Below are positions 36,236 to 46,150 of a DNA stretch of 64,000 nt, in pieces. The DNA lies in NCBI GenBank assembly GCA_029990175.1, contig JARKIP010000005.1:69968001-70032000 (forward strand), read 5' to 3'. A model generated the notes under the pieces. The model was not told the DNA's origin, did not search any database, and was given only the letters and a program-made list of their open reading frames with translations. The position numbers and the translations under genes are program-made. The DNA comes from Petunia secreta. Taxonomy: Eukaryota; Streptophyta; Magnoliopsida; Solanales; Solanaceae. Positions within the stretch are counted from its first letter, which is position 1; the number at the start of each line of letters is the position of its first letter.

Positions 36236-36473
36236 TCTCCACATCTACGACAACAACATTGATGCGGGGCAAAATGGCCTAAACGACAACCATCAAAAGC
36301 CAAGCTCGAGAGCACAATGGATACGGGTCAAGGCCTCCGGAAACAACTTGAAGATCGTGCATTGGAGCGCCAACGTATGGAGGAAACAGGGCAGGAAAAC
36401 AGGCAGCCCAAAACAGGGCAAAACAGGGGAGCAATCTGGGAGCTCACTGCCTGAGGAAGAACAAGTGTTCTTC

Positions 36474-36663
36474 GCGATCGCGTCCATGTCTGCGCGATCG
36501 CGAAGAGGAATATATTTGCCCTGCGCGACAGCGTGTTATCTCGCGCGATCGCGAGGAGTTGAAGGCCAGTTGATCGATCTCTGCGCGACAGCGTTCAATC
36601 CAGCGCGATCGCGATGCTTTGAAGAATGCCCAGCGCGATCGCGAGCCTTCCTGGCGCGATCGC
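36474..36663. repeat. GCGATCGC palindrome array in U3 of the 5' LTR
   Basis: Six copies of GCGATCGC, most within CGCGATCGCG, and two variants GCGACAGCG, spaced irregularly over 190 bp. The spacing shows that these are separate sites rather than one tandem unit. Confidence 0.95.
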
Positions 36664-36733
36664 GAAGAAGAAGTACTGAGCAGCGAGGCAGAATCAGTTT
36701 CAGGGCCATTTTTGTCCATTTGACATGTAAATG

Positions 36734-36742
36734 TATATATAG
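36734..36742 (+). promoter_or_regulatory. LTR TATA box
   Basis: TATATATAG in the context ATGTATATATAGCTAG, with the next several hundred bases free of further TATA-like words until the LTR end. The same sequence lies at 41670-41678 in the 3' LTR. Confidence 0.65.
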
Positions 36743-37090
36743 CTAGTTTTAGCTTCATTTCATCAGTTTAGCTTGAATTGAATAGAAAGAAGAGAGAATT
36801 AGAGAAGGCCGAGCCTTTCTAGTCCGAAGCCCGAGGCTTCATGTATCTCACTAACTTGGAACCTATGGCGATCGACACCTAGTTGAGTCCATTGTAAGGT
36901 TCGAGTTTCACTTTCTCCCTTTTGGATTATTAATTCATGTCTTGAATTCATTAATCCGTTCTTTCTTCTCGTTTCTTGACTCCCCAATCCTTGTTTCCCC
37001 GATATCTTTGATATCACCTATCTTGTTATTTATCGCTTCCGCATAGTTTATATCGATGTTTAGCTTCCGCGTGTTTTGCCCCTTATCAGT

Positions 37091-37104
37091 TGGTATCAGA
37101 GCAA
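37091..37104 (+). other. Primer-binding site (initiator Met-tRNA)
   Basis: TGGTATCAGAGC begins two bases after the 5' LTR. It is complementary to the 3' end of plant initiator Met-tRNA, the commonest primer of plant LTR retrotransposons. Confidence 0.9.
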
Positions 37105-38191
37105 GGCTCGGATTATGTTCTTACAAACCCCCGTTCCTTGTTCCATATGTTAGTATCATTGTTGTTGTTGTGATTGTTCTTGAAAATTTGAAGAAAAACA
37201 AAAAAATCAAAAACTAGAAAAGTTGAAAAAAATTGGTGGAGCGGGTTGGATACGAATCCCCGAGTGTTAAAAAGTAGTGGGGTTTGTTCCTTGTTGTAAT
37301 CCCGTCGTTTTGATACCCATATCTCGTGTTTTGGTGTTACGATTCGAAAATTTCGAAAATCAAAATCCAAAAGTTTGAAAATTCTTGAAAACGCTTCAAT
37401 CTTGAATCGAAGCTTGTTGTTGTTTGTTTGGAGTTGAAAAACTATTGGGAATTGGTTGTTATAGTTGTATACACCTTTGGGTATCGTTGGTTTTGTGTTT
37501 CGGGTTGGAATCGAGCCAAAAATTTGGCAAAAATCGCCCAAAAACCCGTTTTTGAGTTGCTGTGAAAGTGCAGGGATTAACCCTTCGCGATCGCGAAGAG
37601 CAATTTCGCGATAGCGAAGAACAAAATTATTTTTTGAAAAATTAACCCTTCGCGATCGCGCGCGTCTGGTCGCGATAGCGAAGAACAAAAAAATTTCAGA
37701 ATTCCAGTTTTGGGACAGAACGTTCGCAACGGCTTCCGAACAGTTTCCAAACATCATGACTCCAATTGGACCATTAAATATGATGAGTTTGTAGATCACA
37801 AACAAATTTTCATCCGATTCCAAAGCCGTTTGGTGCCGATTCGAGTCAAATCTTTTGTGTCCCGTTTTCTACCATACCTCTTGGTTAGTGTTTTGAAGGT
37901 AATTGGCCTACTTGAAAGACACTAATCCTTTAGCGTATTAGGTATTCGTGCGTAGAGGAGATTAGAATTCAAAGAAGAGTCGTAGAACTCCTTTTGGCCT
38001 CAAGTGCGCACTTAAAATAGCCGTCCGTACATAGAGTCTCATTAATTCCACTCCGAACTTTAACTTGGACATGCTAGTTGTGATTACCTTGGTTCCCAAG
38101 TTGATAAGGCCTCGCTCTTGAGTGTACATATATTGAGTGATACACGTGAGGGAGTGACTTTTGGGAGGTTTGATCTTTTGGTGTTGCAACT
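37105..38191 (+). other. Leader region of the LTR element with further GCGATCGC sites
   Basis: It lies between the primer site and the ORF. Two GCGATCGC and two GCGATAGCG sites sit at 37585-37685 in the pattern CTTCGCGATCGCGAAGA. No coding frame continues from here into the main ORF. The 236-residue frame on the other strand (37113-37823) has no recognisable domain. Confidence 0.6.
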
Positions 38192-41110
38192 ATGTCGGAT
38201 AATGAATGTGGAGATTATGGCTCATGTGGAGACGAGGGAGACTATGGTTCCTACGATGGTGATGATGGGTCTTGCTATGATGACTCGGGGAACTATGGCT
38301 CCTATGATGATGAAGCGGTTCACTATGATGATCGTGAGGTTAAAGAAGACTATGAAGCTTGTGATGATGAATGTGATGATGCCTATGCTTCTAGTCAAGA
38401 AATCGAAGATGGTGACGCTTCAAGGTACATTGATCCTACTTACTCTTCTTGTGATGAATTAGAGCATGATAGTGACATAGATAGGGATGATGATGATGTT
38501 GGTTATATGGATTATTCTTATGCATCTTCTCTTAGTGTTGCTAACGGTGTACAAGGGAGTAGTAGAGGACCTTCCATTAGTATGGGAGGTGGTGGTGGTT
38601 GTTCCGTGGGGAAGGAGAAGCTTGCATCTTCTAGGTACGCTAAGCGACCTAATGCTTCTAATTCCCATGTGGAGGTTGGTTTGAGAGATGGTGTTGCTTT
38701 TGCTACAACGGGGTTATATGCCGTGAGGGGCGTGAATGGTTGTAGTAGGAGTAGTGCTATGGGCTATGGAACCAAGGCGAGAGGCACTTATGGGTTCCAT
38801 GGCAAGGCTCCTTCCTCGACTTCCAACAACATTTCTAATGTTGGGAGAGTGACGGGAAGTGGAGATTGTTCTAGTGGTGTTACCACTAGTGGAGGGATAA
38901 GGAAGACCCAAGTTGTTGGTGTTGACACTTGTGGGCGTCCAAATTCTCATTTGGGTGCCAATGTGCAAGACTTGGGTAGATGTAGGTTCGTTGTTGAGGT
39001 AGATGGTATTGGAGGATACTTGCTCAAGATTGGTGGTACCGATGCCAATTGTATTAGCACCTCTTTGGTTGATAGGCTTAGGATACCATGCCATAAGCTA
39101 GAGCATCCTTATGAGTATGATGGAGTATGGGTTTCTAAGGAGGCTCGGGTACTCATATCTCATAGAGGGTATAAATGCTATGTTTGGTGTGACGTGTATC
39201 CCATGCGTCATGTTGATGTGTGGATGGGAGAGCCGTGGTTGGAGGGGAAGAGGGTGCAATATAGTGTGGTGAAGGGTACGTATCTTGTGGGCGTAGGGCA
39301 AAGAGTTTATGACTTTGTGCCTTACCGGGCGAAGAGCCAAGTGCCTACTAGTGCACCTTCTATGGCTATGCAAAGGAGCAAGGAGCAAGAACTTCATTCC
39401 ATGGTTGAAAAGGTGCAAACGAGAAGTCCTACAATTACAAGAATTGGTGGGACAAGTGCTAGAAAAGAGTTGGCAATTGTCAACAAGGTGAACCAACTAC
39501 AAATTGCAAAATCAAGTGGTTCACCAACAAAGAAGAAGGAGACCTCAAGTGATGAGTCTCCAAGTCCTAGATTCCGGGTTGATGTAAAAAGTCCACCTAC
39601 TCCGGCCATGGGCATTCTCGGGCCTCGTCCCAATTCGCCCGAATTTGAGAGACAAAAGATAGAGAGGAGTAAGGGAGCGACCGGTGACAACTCTCGAGTG
39701 GAAAAAGGAGAGGTTGTGATGAGTGATGTGAGTGGGTTGTCACCACCCGAATCTACACCCGACCTTGAAAAGAAAATGAGGGAAAAGAAAGAGGGAAAAA
39801 GAAAAAATGAGAGTGAGGGCACCCCTTATTCTAACCTTAACCCTTTTGCTTTTTCTTCTACTTGTTTGAATTCTTGTGTAGGGATTCTTGGAGGCAAACC
39901 GATGGAGCCTCAACCATGTTCCGTGATGGAAAGACAAGGTGAAGGAGATGCCGAATGTGAGCTACAAGGTGAAGGAACTACCCATGATCTTTCAAGTACA
40001 TTGAGTGAGCCCGAGTGCGACTCAAAGGTATGTGATAGTCCTTCTTCCCTTAAGCATGAAACTTCCTTGTCTTGTAATCTTGTTGGTAACAACTCTATGC
40101 TAGTTGATGATTTGCATGAGTATAATGTGTTTGCAACTAGTGTAGAGCCTTCGGGTCAACTTGTGTGTGAAATTGAACCACTAGTTGAGAGGGTTGAAAA
40201 GCCACATCATGATGTGAGCTCGGTTTTCATTGAACCTCTCTTTAGTGAAAATATTGAAGTTGACCTTGCTTGTGAGCCTTGTTATGACACCCCACCCATG
40301 TTTGATAAAGGAGAAGATGAATTGCATGATTATCCTATTCTTCCCTTTGATTGCTTATTTGCTAGTGGTGGTATCTTGTGTCGTAGTGAGGAAGGTTGTA
40401 ACCTTGAGGAGTCTCTTGAGAATGAGATAGATCGACTTGTGTTCGATGACTCCTCAAGTGTCGATGTTGTCTCTAGTTTGAGAACTTCACCTTTGCTTGC
40501 CAATGAACTTGAGAAGTATGCCTATACTAACCCTTTGTATGAGAGCAACTTCGATGAAAATGGTGAATTGTATCAAGCTAGAGTAGAGTGTGAGTTTGGA
40601 CCTCCATGGATTGGAATGCCTAACTCTATGGATAACCCATTGTTTGAGACCTCCCTTGGGAGTTTATCTAGAGACGAGGGTTGTCTTGGGGTAGTATTTG
40701 GGGGTGAGGAGGTACCTCTTGGTGTGTGTAATAATGCTCGTAAGAAGGGGAGTGGAGTATTTGATGTTAGTTGTCGCTTGAACTATCTTACTTACTCCAT
40801 CCCATATGTTGAGCACACCTTGAGTGTCGAGCATGCCAAAGCCGATGTGTCACATTGTGATAAAATTGATTTGAAGGCTTGGTGTGTTGATGGTAAGCTT
40901 AGGGGTCATCGGACATTTGATTGCTACATGTTGCATGACTTTGATCTCTTTGCTTGTTTTGAAAATGAGTGCTTGTTCTTGTCGAGCCAAGACTTTGTTG
41001 TCTCCTTTGGGGACATATGCTTTTCAATAGGTATTGACGCTTGGCTCTATCACAAGAGTGTGTTTTCCACACCACTTGCACTTATTCTTGTTAAGCTAAC
41101 CTACTTGTGA
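38192..41110 (+). CDS. 972-residue ORF of the non-autonomous element, with degenerate retropepsin-like region
   Basis: A single open frame from ATG 38192 to TGA 41108-41110. Residues 1-110 are very acidic with Tyr/Gly repeats (DYGSYDGDDGSCYDD, NYGSYDDEAVHYDD). Residues 112-260 are Ser/Gly-rich and basic. Residues about 261-375 look like a retropepsin: RFVVEVDGIGGYLLKIGGTD, then ANCISTSLVDRLRIPCHKL, then VWMGEPWLEGK and KGTYLVG. The catalytic D-[ST]-G position reads IGG, so it should be inactive. A Lys/Glu-rich stretch follows (about 400-580), then an acidic C-terminal half with repeated DELH-Y motifs. No zinc knuckle, RT or integrase is seen. It replaces gag-pol in an element with near-identical LTRs, and the frame is fully open, so it is probably expressed. 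Role unknown; a structural or gag-like protein is one option. Confidence 0.8.
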   Translation: MSDNECGDYGSCGDEGDYGSYDGDDGSCYDDSGNYGSYDDEAVHYDDREVKEDYEACDDECDDAYASSQEIEDGDASRYIDPTYSSCDELEHDSDIDRDDDDVGYMDYSYASSLSVANGVQGSSRGPSISMGGGGGCSVGKEKLASSRYAKRPNASNSHVEVGLRDGVAFATTGLYAVRGVNGCSRSSAMGYGTKARGTYGFHGKAPSSTSNNISNVGRVTGSGDCSSGVTTSGGIRKTQVVGVDTCGRPNSHLGANVQDLGRCRFVVEVDGIGGYLLKIGGTDANCISTSLVDRLRIPCHKLEHPYEYDGVWVSKEARVLISHRGYKCYVWCDVYPMRHVDVWMGEPWLEGKRVQYSVVKGTYLVGVGQRVYDFVPYRAKSQVPTSAPSMAMQRSKEQELHSMVEKVQTRSPTITRIGGTSARKELAIVNKVNQLQIAKSSGSPTKKKETSSDESPSPRFRVDVKSPPTPAMGILGPRPNSPEFERQKIERSKGATGDNSRVEKGEVVMSDVSGLSPPESTPDLEKKMREKKEGKRKNESEGTPYSNLNPFAFSSTCLNSCVGILGGKPMEPQPCSVMERQGEGDAECELQGEGTTHDLSSTLSEPECDSKVCDSPSSLKHETSLSCNLVGNNSMLVDDLHEYNVFATSVEPSGQLVCEIEPLVERVEKPHHDVSSVFIEPLFSENIEVDLACEPCYDTPPMFDKGEDELHDYPILPFDCLFASGGILCRSEEGCNLEESLENEIDRLVFDDSSSVDVVSSLRTSPLLANELEKYAYTNPLYESNFDENGELYQARVECEFGPPWIGMPNSMDNPLFETSLGSLSRDEGCLGVVFGGEEVPLGVCNNARKKGSGVFDVSCRLNYLTYSIPYVEHTLSVEHAKADVSHCDKIDLKAWCVDGKLRGHRTFDCYMLHDFDLFACFENECLFLSSQDFVVSFGDICFSIGIDAWLYHKSVFSTPLALILVKLTYL

Positions 41111-41182
41111 AGTAGGACGTTTTGGTTGTGCTTGTTTTGATTGTAGGTTTTGATGGTTCGATTTCGAGGACGAAATCCTTTC

Positions 41183-41195
41183 AAGAAGGGGAGGA
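41183..41195 (+). other. Polypurine tract
   Basis: AAGAAGGGGAGGA abuts the 3' LTR start TGATGCGG, the expected plus-strand priming site. Confidence 0.9.
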
Positions 41196-42024
41196 TGATG
41201 CGGGGCAAAATGGCCTAAACGACAACCATCAAAAGCCAAGCTCGAGAGCACAATGGATACGGGTCAAGGCCTCCGGAAACAACTTGAAGATCGTGCATTG
41301 GAGCGCCAACGTATGGAGGAAACAGGGCAGGAAAACAGGCAGCCCAAAACAGGGCAAAACAGGGGAGCAATCTGGGAGCTCACTGCCTGAGGAAGAACAA
41401 GTGTTCTTCGCGATCGCGTCCATGTCTGCGCGATCGCGAAGAGGAATATATTTGCCCTGCGCGACAGCGTGTTATCTCGCGCGATCGCGAGGAGTTAGAG
41501 GCCAGTTGATCGATCTCTGCGCGACAGCGTTCAATCCAGCGCGATCGCGATGCTTTGAAGAATGCCCAGCGCGATCGCGAGCCTTCCTGGCGCGATCGCG
41601 AAGAAGAAGTACTGAGCAGCGAGGCAGAATCAGTTTCAGGGCCATTTTTGTCCATTTGACATGTAAATGTATATATAGCTAGTTTTAGCTTCATTTCATC
41701 AGTTTAGCTTGAATTGAATAGAAAGAAGAGAGAATTAGAGAAGGCCGAGCCTTTCTAGTCCGAAGCCCGAGGCTTCATGTATCTCACTAACTTGGAACCT
41801 ATGGCGATCGACACCTAGTTGAGTCCATTGTAAGGTTCGAGTTTCACTTTCTCCCTTTTGGATTATTAATTCATGTCTTGAATTCATTAATCCGTTCTTT
41901 CTTCTCGTTTCTTGACTCCCCAATCCTTGTTTCCCCGATATCTTTGATATCACCTATCTTGTTATTTATCGCTTCCGCATAGTTTATATCGATGTTTAGC
42001 TTCCGCGTGTTTTGCCCCTTATCA
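41196..42024 (+). repeat. 3' LTR (includes second GCGATCGC array 41410-41599)
   Basis: 829 bp, the same length and nearly the same sequence as the 5' LTR. Its U3 array and TATA box are at the same offsets (+4936). Confidence 0.95.
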
Positions 42025-42130
42025 AACATACCCAGTGATATCCCATAAAGTAGGGTCTGGGAAGGGTGAGTTGTACACAGACCTTACCCCATCAAGCTGG
42101 GGAGGTTGTTTCCGGTAAACTTTAGTTTCC

Positions 42131-42626
42131 ACATCTAAATAGATTAAATGTCAACTTCTAATTAATTTCATTGCTAATACTCAATTTTATATTTTCTCTA
42201 CTTTTTCATCAGTTTTTTAGTCTTATATTTTATGTTTTCTTCCGAAATAATTAATACAATGATAATACAATGCCAAAGCATCTTCTTTCTCATTAAGATT
42301 AGATAGATCGTAAATATGTAACAGTTCTAGTTTCTCCATTAGGATGCATTTACTATACACAATAAAGTACCACATACCACAATTAATAGGGAAAGAGAAA
42401 CAGACACAAATTAGTTGTGAATTGTCATTTTATACTTAGAAAAAGACAAAGAAAAGAGGAAAATAGAAAGGAGCCTAAAAGAACAAAAAATGATGAATCC
42501 TAGGCCATAGAGGCATGCCACATCACTTACCTATAGTTCGATAACCTACTCTATAGCAAATTTGTAATTTATATTATCGTGAATTCACTCTTATTTGCTA
42601 CTCCTATAAATTTTTGTTGCTTTGTA
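42131..42626. other. AT-rich spacer
   Basis: No gene, repeat end or RNA gene is recognised. Confidence 0.4.
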
Positions 42627-42889
42627 CTCCCTCTGTCTCAAATTATTTGTCTTCTTTACTTTTACACGTCCCTTAAGAAATCATTAATGAAGGGGAATTA
42701 TTGACTATTTTACCCTTATTTAATCTTCATTGGTATTTGAACAATTATAATATTAATCAATAAGTGAGATCTTTGTGATCTTAAGACATTTACTACTATG
42801 GGTAAAATGAAAAATTTTACCTTGAAATCTTAAGTGGACAAATATTGTGAGACAACTATTTTTAGACAAATAATTTAAGACGGAGGGAG
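42627..42889. mobile_element. Stowaway-like MITE (CTCCCTCTGTC termini)
   Basis: It has ends CTCCCTCTGTCTCAAATTAT and (inverted) CTCCCTCCGTCTTAAATTAT flanked by TA on both sides (42625-42626 and 42890-42891). It is 263 bp and non-coding, of the same general type as the element at 24782-25066. Confidence 0.85.
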
Positions 42890-43348
42890 TATTAAGTAGT
42901 TTCTGAGTTTTTTTTTTTTTTTTTAATTTGTTATTATTAATAGTGAAGCAGTGACTGACATGGGCAATCAATGACTTTTCCACCTATAAATTTAATATGA
43001 ATGTTGTAACTTTAATCCATACATGAATTTCTTCGAGTATTTGTTACGTACTAAAACTTTAGTGAAAATTTACTTTGATGCATGTGATTTTGTAGCAAAT
43101 TCAAGAAAAATATAGTCATAGTTAGAAATAAAATATTTTCCGTCATAAGCATTTATCTGATTTATAATAAAACTAAAAATAAGCTATACAAGTTAGAATA
43201 GTCCCATATACTATTATTACTTCAGTAACGTATGTAGGAGGAATGCAATTCAAGTCGTGGTCTTGGGATAGCCCACACAACGAAATTGCCAGAGAGATAT
43301 TCCTGAGATGCAATTTGAACATAATATCAGCACATCATTAACTGCAAA

Positions 43349-43440
43349 TACAACAACATTATCTCATAATCAGGACTTGAGGAGAGTGAGATGTGCGCAA
43401 ATCTTACCGCATCAAGATGGAGAGTCTGTTTCCAATAGAT
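43349..43440 (-). mobile_element. TS-type SINE fragment, diverged
   Basis: CAACAACATTATCTCATAAT, GACTTGAGGAGAGTGAG, GCAAATCTTACCGCATCA and GTCTGTTTCCAATAGAT follow the order of the TS SINE complement seen at 42025, with many changes. Confidence 0.55.
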
Positions 43441-44261
43441 CCATCATTAACTGAAAATGTTTGCACCAAATAAAAAATAAAAACAAGATAGTTTTAGGCG
43501 AAAAGGAAGAAAATATAAAAACAACTGTAGAGGCTAAGATGAAACTACCCATTAAACTGACAATCTCATTACAATAGCAATTATACAAAATACAATGATT
43601 ATTGCTGCAAAAAAGAGAGGAATATGCTGCAATAGTAAAATCGTAAAGATTTGTAGTAGAAAAAGAAAAAACACAACGTAAATTGAATGCAAAAGGTAAG
43701 GTTTGGTGTAATGTGCTCACGTGTTTATACAACAACTTCCTTCTATCCTGTTTAATTTGTTAGAAATTTGCAAAGCAATTGGTTAAGGAAAAGTTTGTGC
43801 TTATCTATTGTGGAGGTGAATAAAAGAATTTATCAGCAGTCAGTGCAATATTGAGGAGTTAGATGCAAAAAACACCACAGATTTCCTTGATCAGTTTTGG
43901 TCCTATAAATACAATATGTAGAGTTACAGAAGAGTTTTACAACATCAATGCTGTAATTATTATAACATTATTATAAAAAAAAAAGGTAGCTAAGCACAAT
44001 GACCTACTAATTACTACATTAAAGTGTAGTATTGATCGATTATGACCGTTCCTATGTAGCAAATGAAAAGAAATAAATCTTTAATTGAGATTTAATTTTA
44101 TAAAATGAACAACAAATGCATGAAAGAAGAAAGTGAGGAAAAAGACCTAAATTGATCAATCCTTGGCCATTAAGCTATGCCACATCACTCTTCTATGTTT
44201 CTCAATTATAAGATATATAGATAAACAATATTAAAAAAATATAATTAAGAATATAATAAAA

Positions 44262-44385
44262 ACGACAACATATCATGTATGTCCCATAAGTATGGTATGG
44301 GAAGAGTAAAGTGTACGCGTATTTTAGCCCTATGTCAAGTGAGGTAGAGAAGCCGTTCTGAAAGACCCTCGACTCAAGGTAACAA
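44262..44385 (-). mobile_element. TS-type SINE fragment, longer
   Basis: ACGACAACATATCATGTATG, CCCATAAGTATGGTATGGGA, AAGTGTACGCGTATTTTAGC and a TTCTGAAAGACCCTCGACTC end. It reaches further into the 5' half than the other copies. Confidence 0.55.
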
Positions 44386-45335
44386 GCTAACAAATTTAGT
44401 CTTGAATAACTATTTTGGAATAATTTTTTTGAGATAAAGTAAAAACTAATATGTGTAGAAGGAAATACCTTTTTCTGGAATCATAATACTACCTCTATTC
44501 CTTATTAATTATGTGTCTATTTTCCTAATTTTTTTTTGTGTAATGGTCCTTTTAGAAAACTAATACATAATTTATTATATTTATCAATACTGCCTTTTCT
44601 ATCAAAGAGAATAAAAGAATGATTAGTATTTCTATTCTCAAGAAGAATTTTCAAGATAGTCACATTTTTAATGAAGAACTACTATTTACCATGAGAGAGT
44701 GTTGACACTCAATTTTGTTCCTTCTATATTTCACCATCCTAAATTAGCTATATTTGAATTGAAAGTGCCAAAATAATTTTTACCGCATCAAATGTATTGA
44801 CAAAAGCATTTTACATAATATCTTGTCTCTGCATACATATATTAATTACCTCACTATAGACATTTTAAGCAATTACATTATTTTAGACTATTTTTAAATA
44901 TGTGCTACAATTTTATTGTTTGCTGCGCAATTTGCATGAGTACATTAATTGATTATTTAGGGCTAAATATACAAACCATTTATTACTTACACATAGCTTG
45001 TATTATTAAATTTAAAATATAATTACTTTCATTTTATTATGATTTTTCCTATTTTCTATAGCACTTTTTACTTAAATAAATATCCAATTTAAACTCATTT
45101 TAATCCACCTAGACAAAATTAGCCAATCACAGGCTCCCACATCACAACCTTTGTCCCACATATACATATACACTTAGCTAAACTAGCCTGCGTGTAGAGA
45201 AGAAAAACTAGCTTGCGTATCATCATCCTGGTCGTTCATACACCGATCCAACGGCCAGGGATAGTCTTTCCATTTTTAATTACACACACCACCCCCAAAC
45301 CCTAAGAACCCATTTTATTTTCCCTCAGCAACATT

Positions 45336-45490
45336 AGGGTGTGTTTGGTATGGAGGAAAATATTTTTCATGAAAAATGTTTTCCAAGGAAAATGATTTCA
45401 AGGAAAGTGTTTTCCTAAAAAATGTTTTCCCATGTTTGGTTGGTGAGTGGAAAACATTTTCCAGAAAATATTTTATAATATTTGGTTAAA
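45336..45490. mobile_element. MITE fragment, GTGTGTTTGGTATGG end
   Basis: AGGGTGTGTTTGGTATGGAG followed by repeated GAAAATATTTTTC/GAAAAATGTTTTCC foldback words resembles one end of a common dicot MITE. The matching opposite end was not found. Confidence 0.45.
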
Positions 45491-46055
45491 AGTAGAAGAG
45501 ATATTTTCTAGAAAATAATTACATATGCTTCTCCTACCCAACCTCATCCACCTCCCCTCCCCCCCAAAAAAAGAAAATAATGATACTTGACTTATGTACT
45601 TATAAGAATAGTAAGTACATAACTAATTTTTGTTGGTTTCTCACTCATCCAATCTTTATTTCAAGGCTCGATTAATTCAAATTTTTGTCGGGATAATACT
45701 CCCATCAAAAGACAACTATATTCTTAGCCTCCGAGATCTTGAATTTATTAATGCAGTGTACTCACCACCCTACCATAATTATGAAAACAAAGAAAGTTAA
45801 TTTTCTAGTTGTACTAAAACTAATAAATATATATTTTCAAATTTTTTACTCACAACACACAATACACATCCAAACTCTTCCGTGAATGCTAACTTCGAGT
45901 GAGAAACCAAAAGTTAGCCAACTTACTAAACATTATAGTATAATAAAGGGAATCCGCAATAAATTGTTCATTTCAATACAAAAAAGTTCACTTTTGTAAC
46001 TATACATGACAAACTAATTAGACAATCAGCAAACTCTATCTAGCTAGCTACACGA
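45491..46055. other. AT-rich spacer
   Basis: No gene or complete repeat is recognised. Confidence 0.35.
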
Positions 46056-46150
46056 CTATTGAACCGCACAGCAATGGTCTTCCCCTGGAGGCAGCTTCCG
46101 AATATCTTTTAGTAATGTAGGTCCACGGACCTTCCTTTCCTCCAAGTTAC
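46056..46150 (-). pseudogene. Possible exon of a transposon-type protein (RGPTLLKDI motif)
   Basis: After an AG acceptor at 46151-46152 (minus strand) the frame reads GNLEERKVRGPTLLKDIRK, then LPPGEDHCCAVQ and a stop. The RGPT-LKDI-KLPPG pattern resembles one found in plant proteins related to En/Spm-type transposases. No neighbouring exon was found. It could be chance, so confidence is low. Confidence 0.3.

Larger units (their letters stand above)
36260..37088 (+). repeat. 5' LTR
   Basis: 829 bp with TG...CA ends. It carries the GCGATCGC palindrome array at 36474-36663 and a TATATATAG box at 36734-36742, placing the array in U3 about 70 bp upstream of the core promoter. Confidence 0.95.
36260..42024 (+). 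mobile_element. Complete young non-autonomous LTR retrotransposon, 5765 bp
   Basis: Two 829-bp LTRs (36260-37088 and 41196-42024) start TGATGCGGGG and end CCCCTTATCA. They are flanked by a perfect 5-bp target duplication AACAT (36255-36259 and 42025-42029). A primer-binding site for initiator Met-tRNA follows the left LTR and a polypurine tract precedes the right one. The LTRs differ at only a couple of bases I can find (GTTGAAGG against GTTAGAGG near 36559/41495), so insertion was recent. There is no RT, RNase H or integrase; the internal region has one long ORF. A short frame ending SRTKSFQEGEDD just before the right LTR resembles the C-terminal end of pol in some plant Ty3/gypsy elements. 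It is therefore probably a deletion or replacement derivative of such an element that needs its enzymes in trans. Confidence 0.95.
36236..42130 (-). mobile_element. TS-type SINE split by the LTR element
   Basis: The pieces 36236-36259 (ACATCTACGACAACAACAT) and 42025-42125 (ACCCAGTGATATCCCATAAA, GGTCTGGGAAGGGTGAG, CAGACCTTACCCCATCA) join into the complement of a TS SINE 3' half once the LTR element and one AACAT are removed. The LTR element therefore landed in a SINE tail. Confidence 0.7.
42892..45335. other. AT-rich intergenic DNA with SINE remnants
   Basis: No gene is seen. Two minus-strand TS-SINE-like pieces lie within it and are listed separately. A Stowaway-like half-end (TACTACCTCTATTCCTTATT) occurs at about 44490 without a partner. 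Confidence 0.45.

Noticed and set aside
36216..36746. 176-residue ORF repeated in the 3' LTR at 41122-41682
   Set aside because: It lies within the LTR U3 and overlaps the GCGATCGC array; the duplication is the LTR itself.
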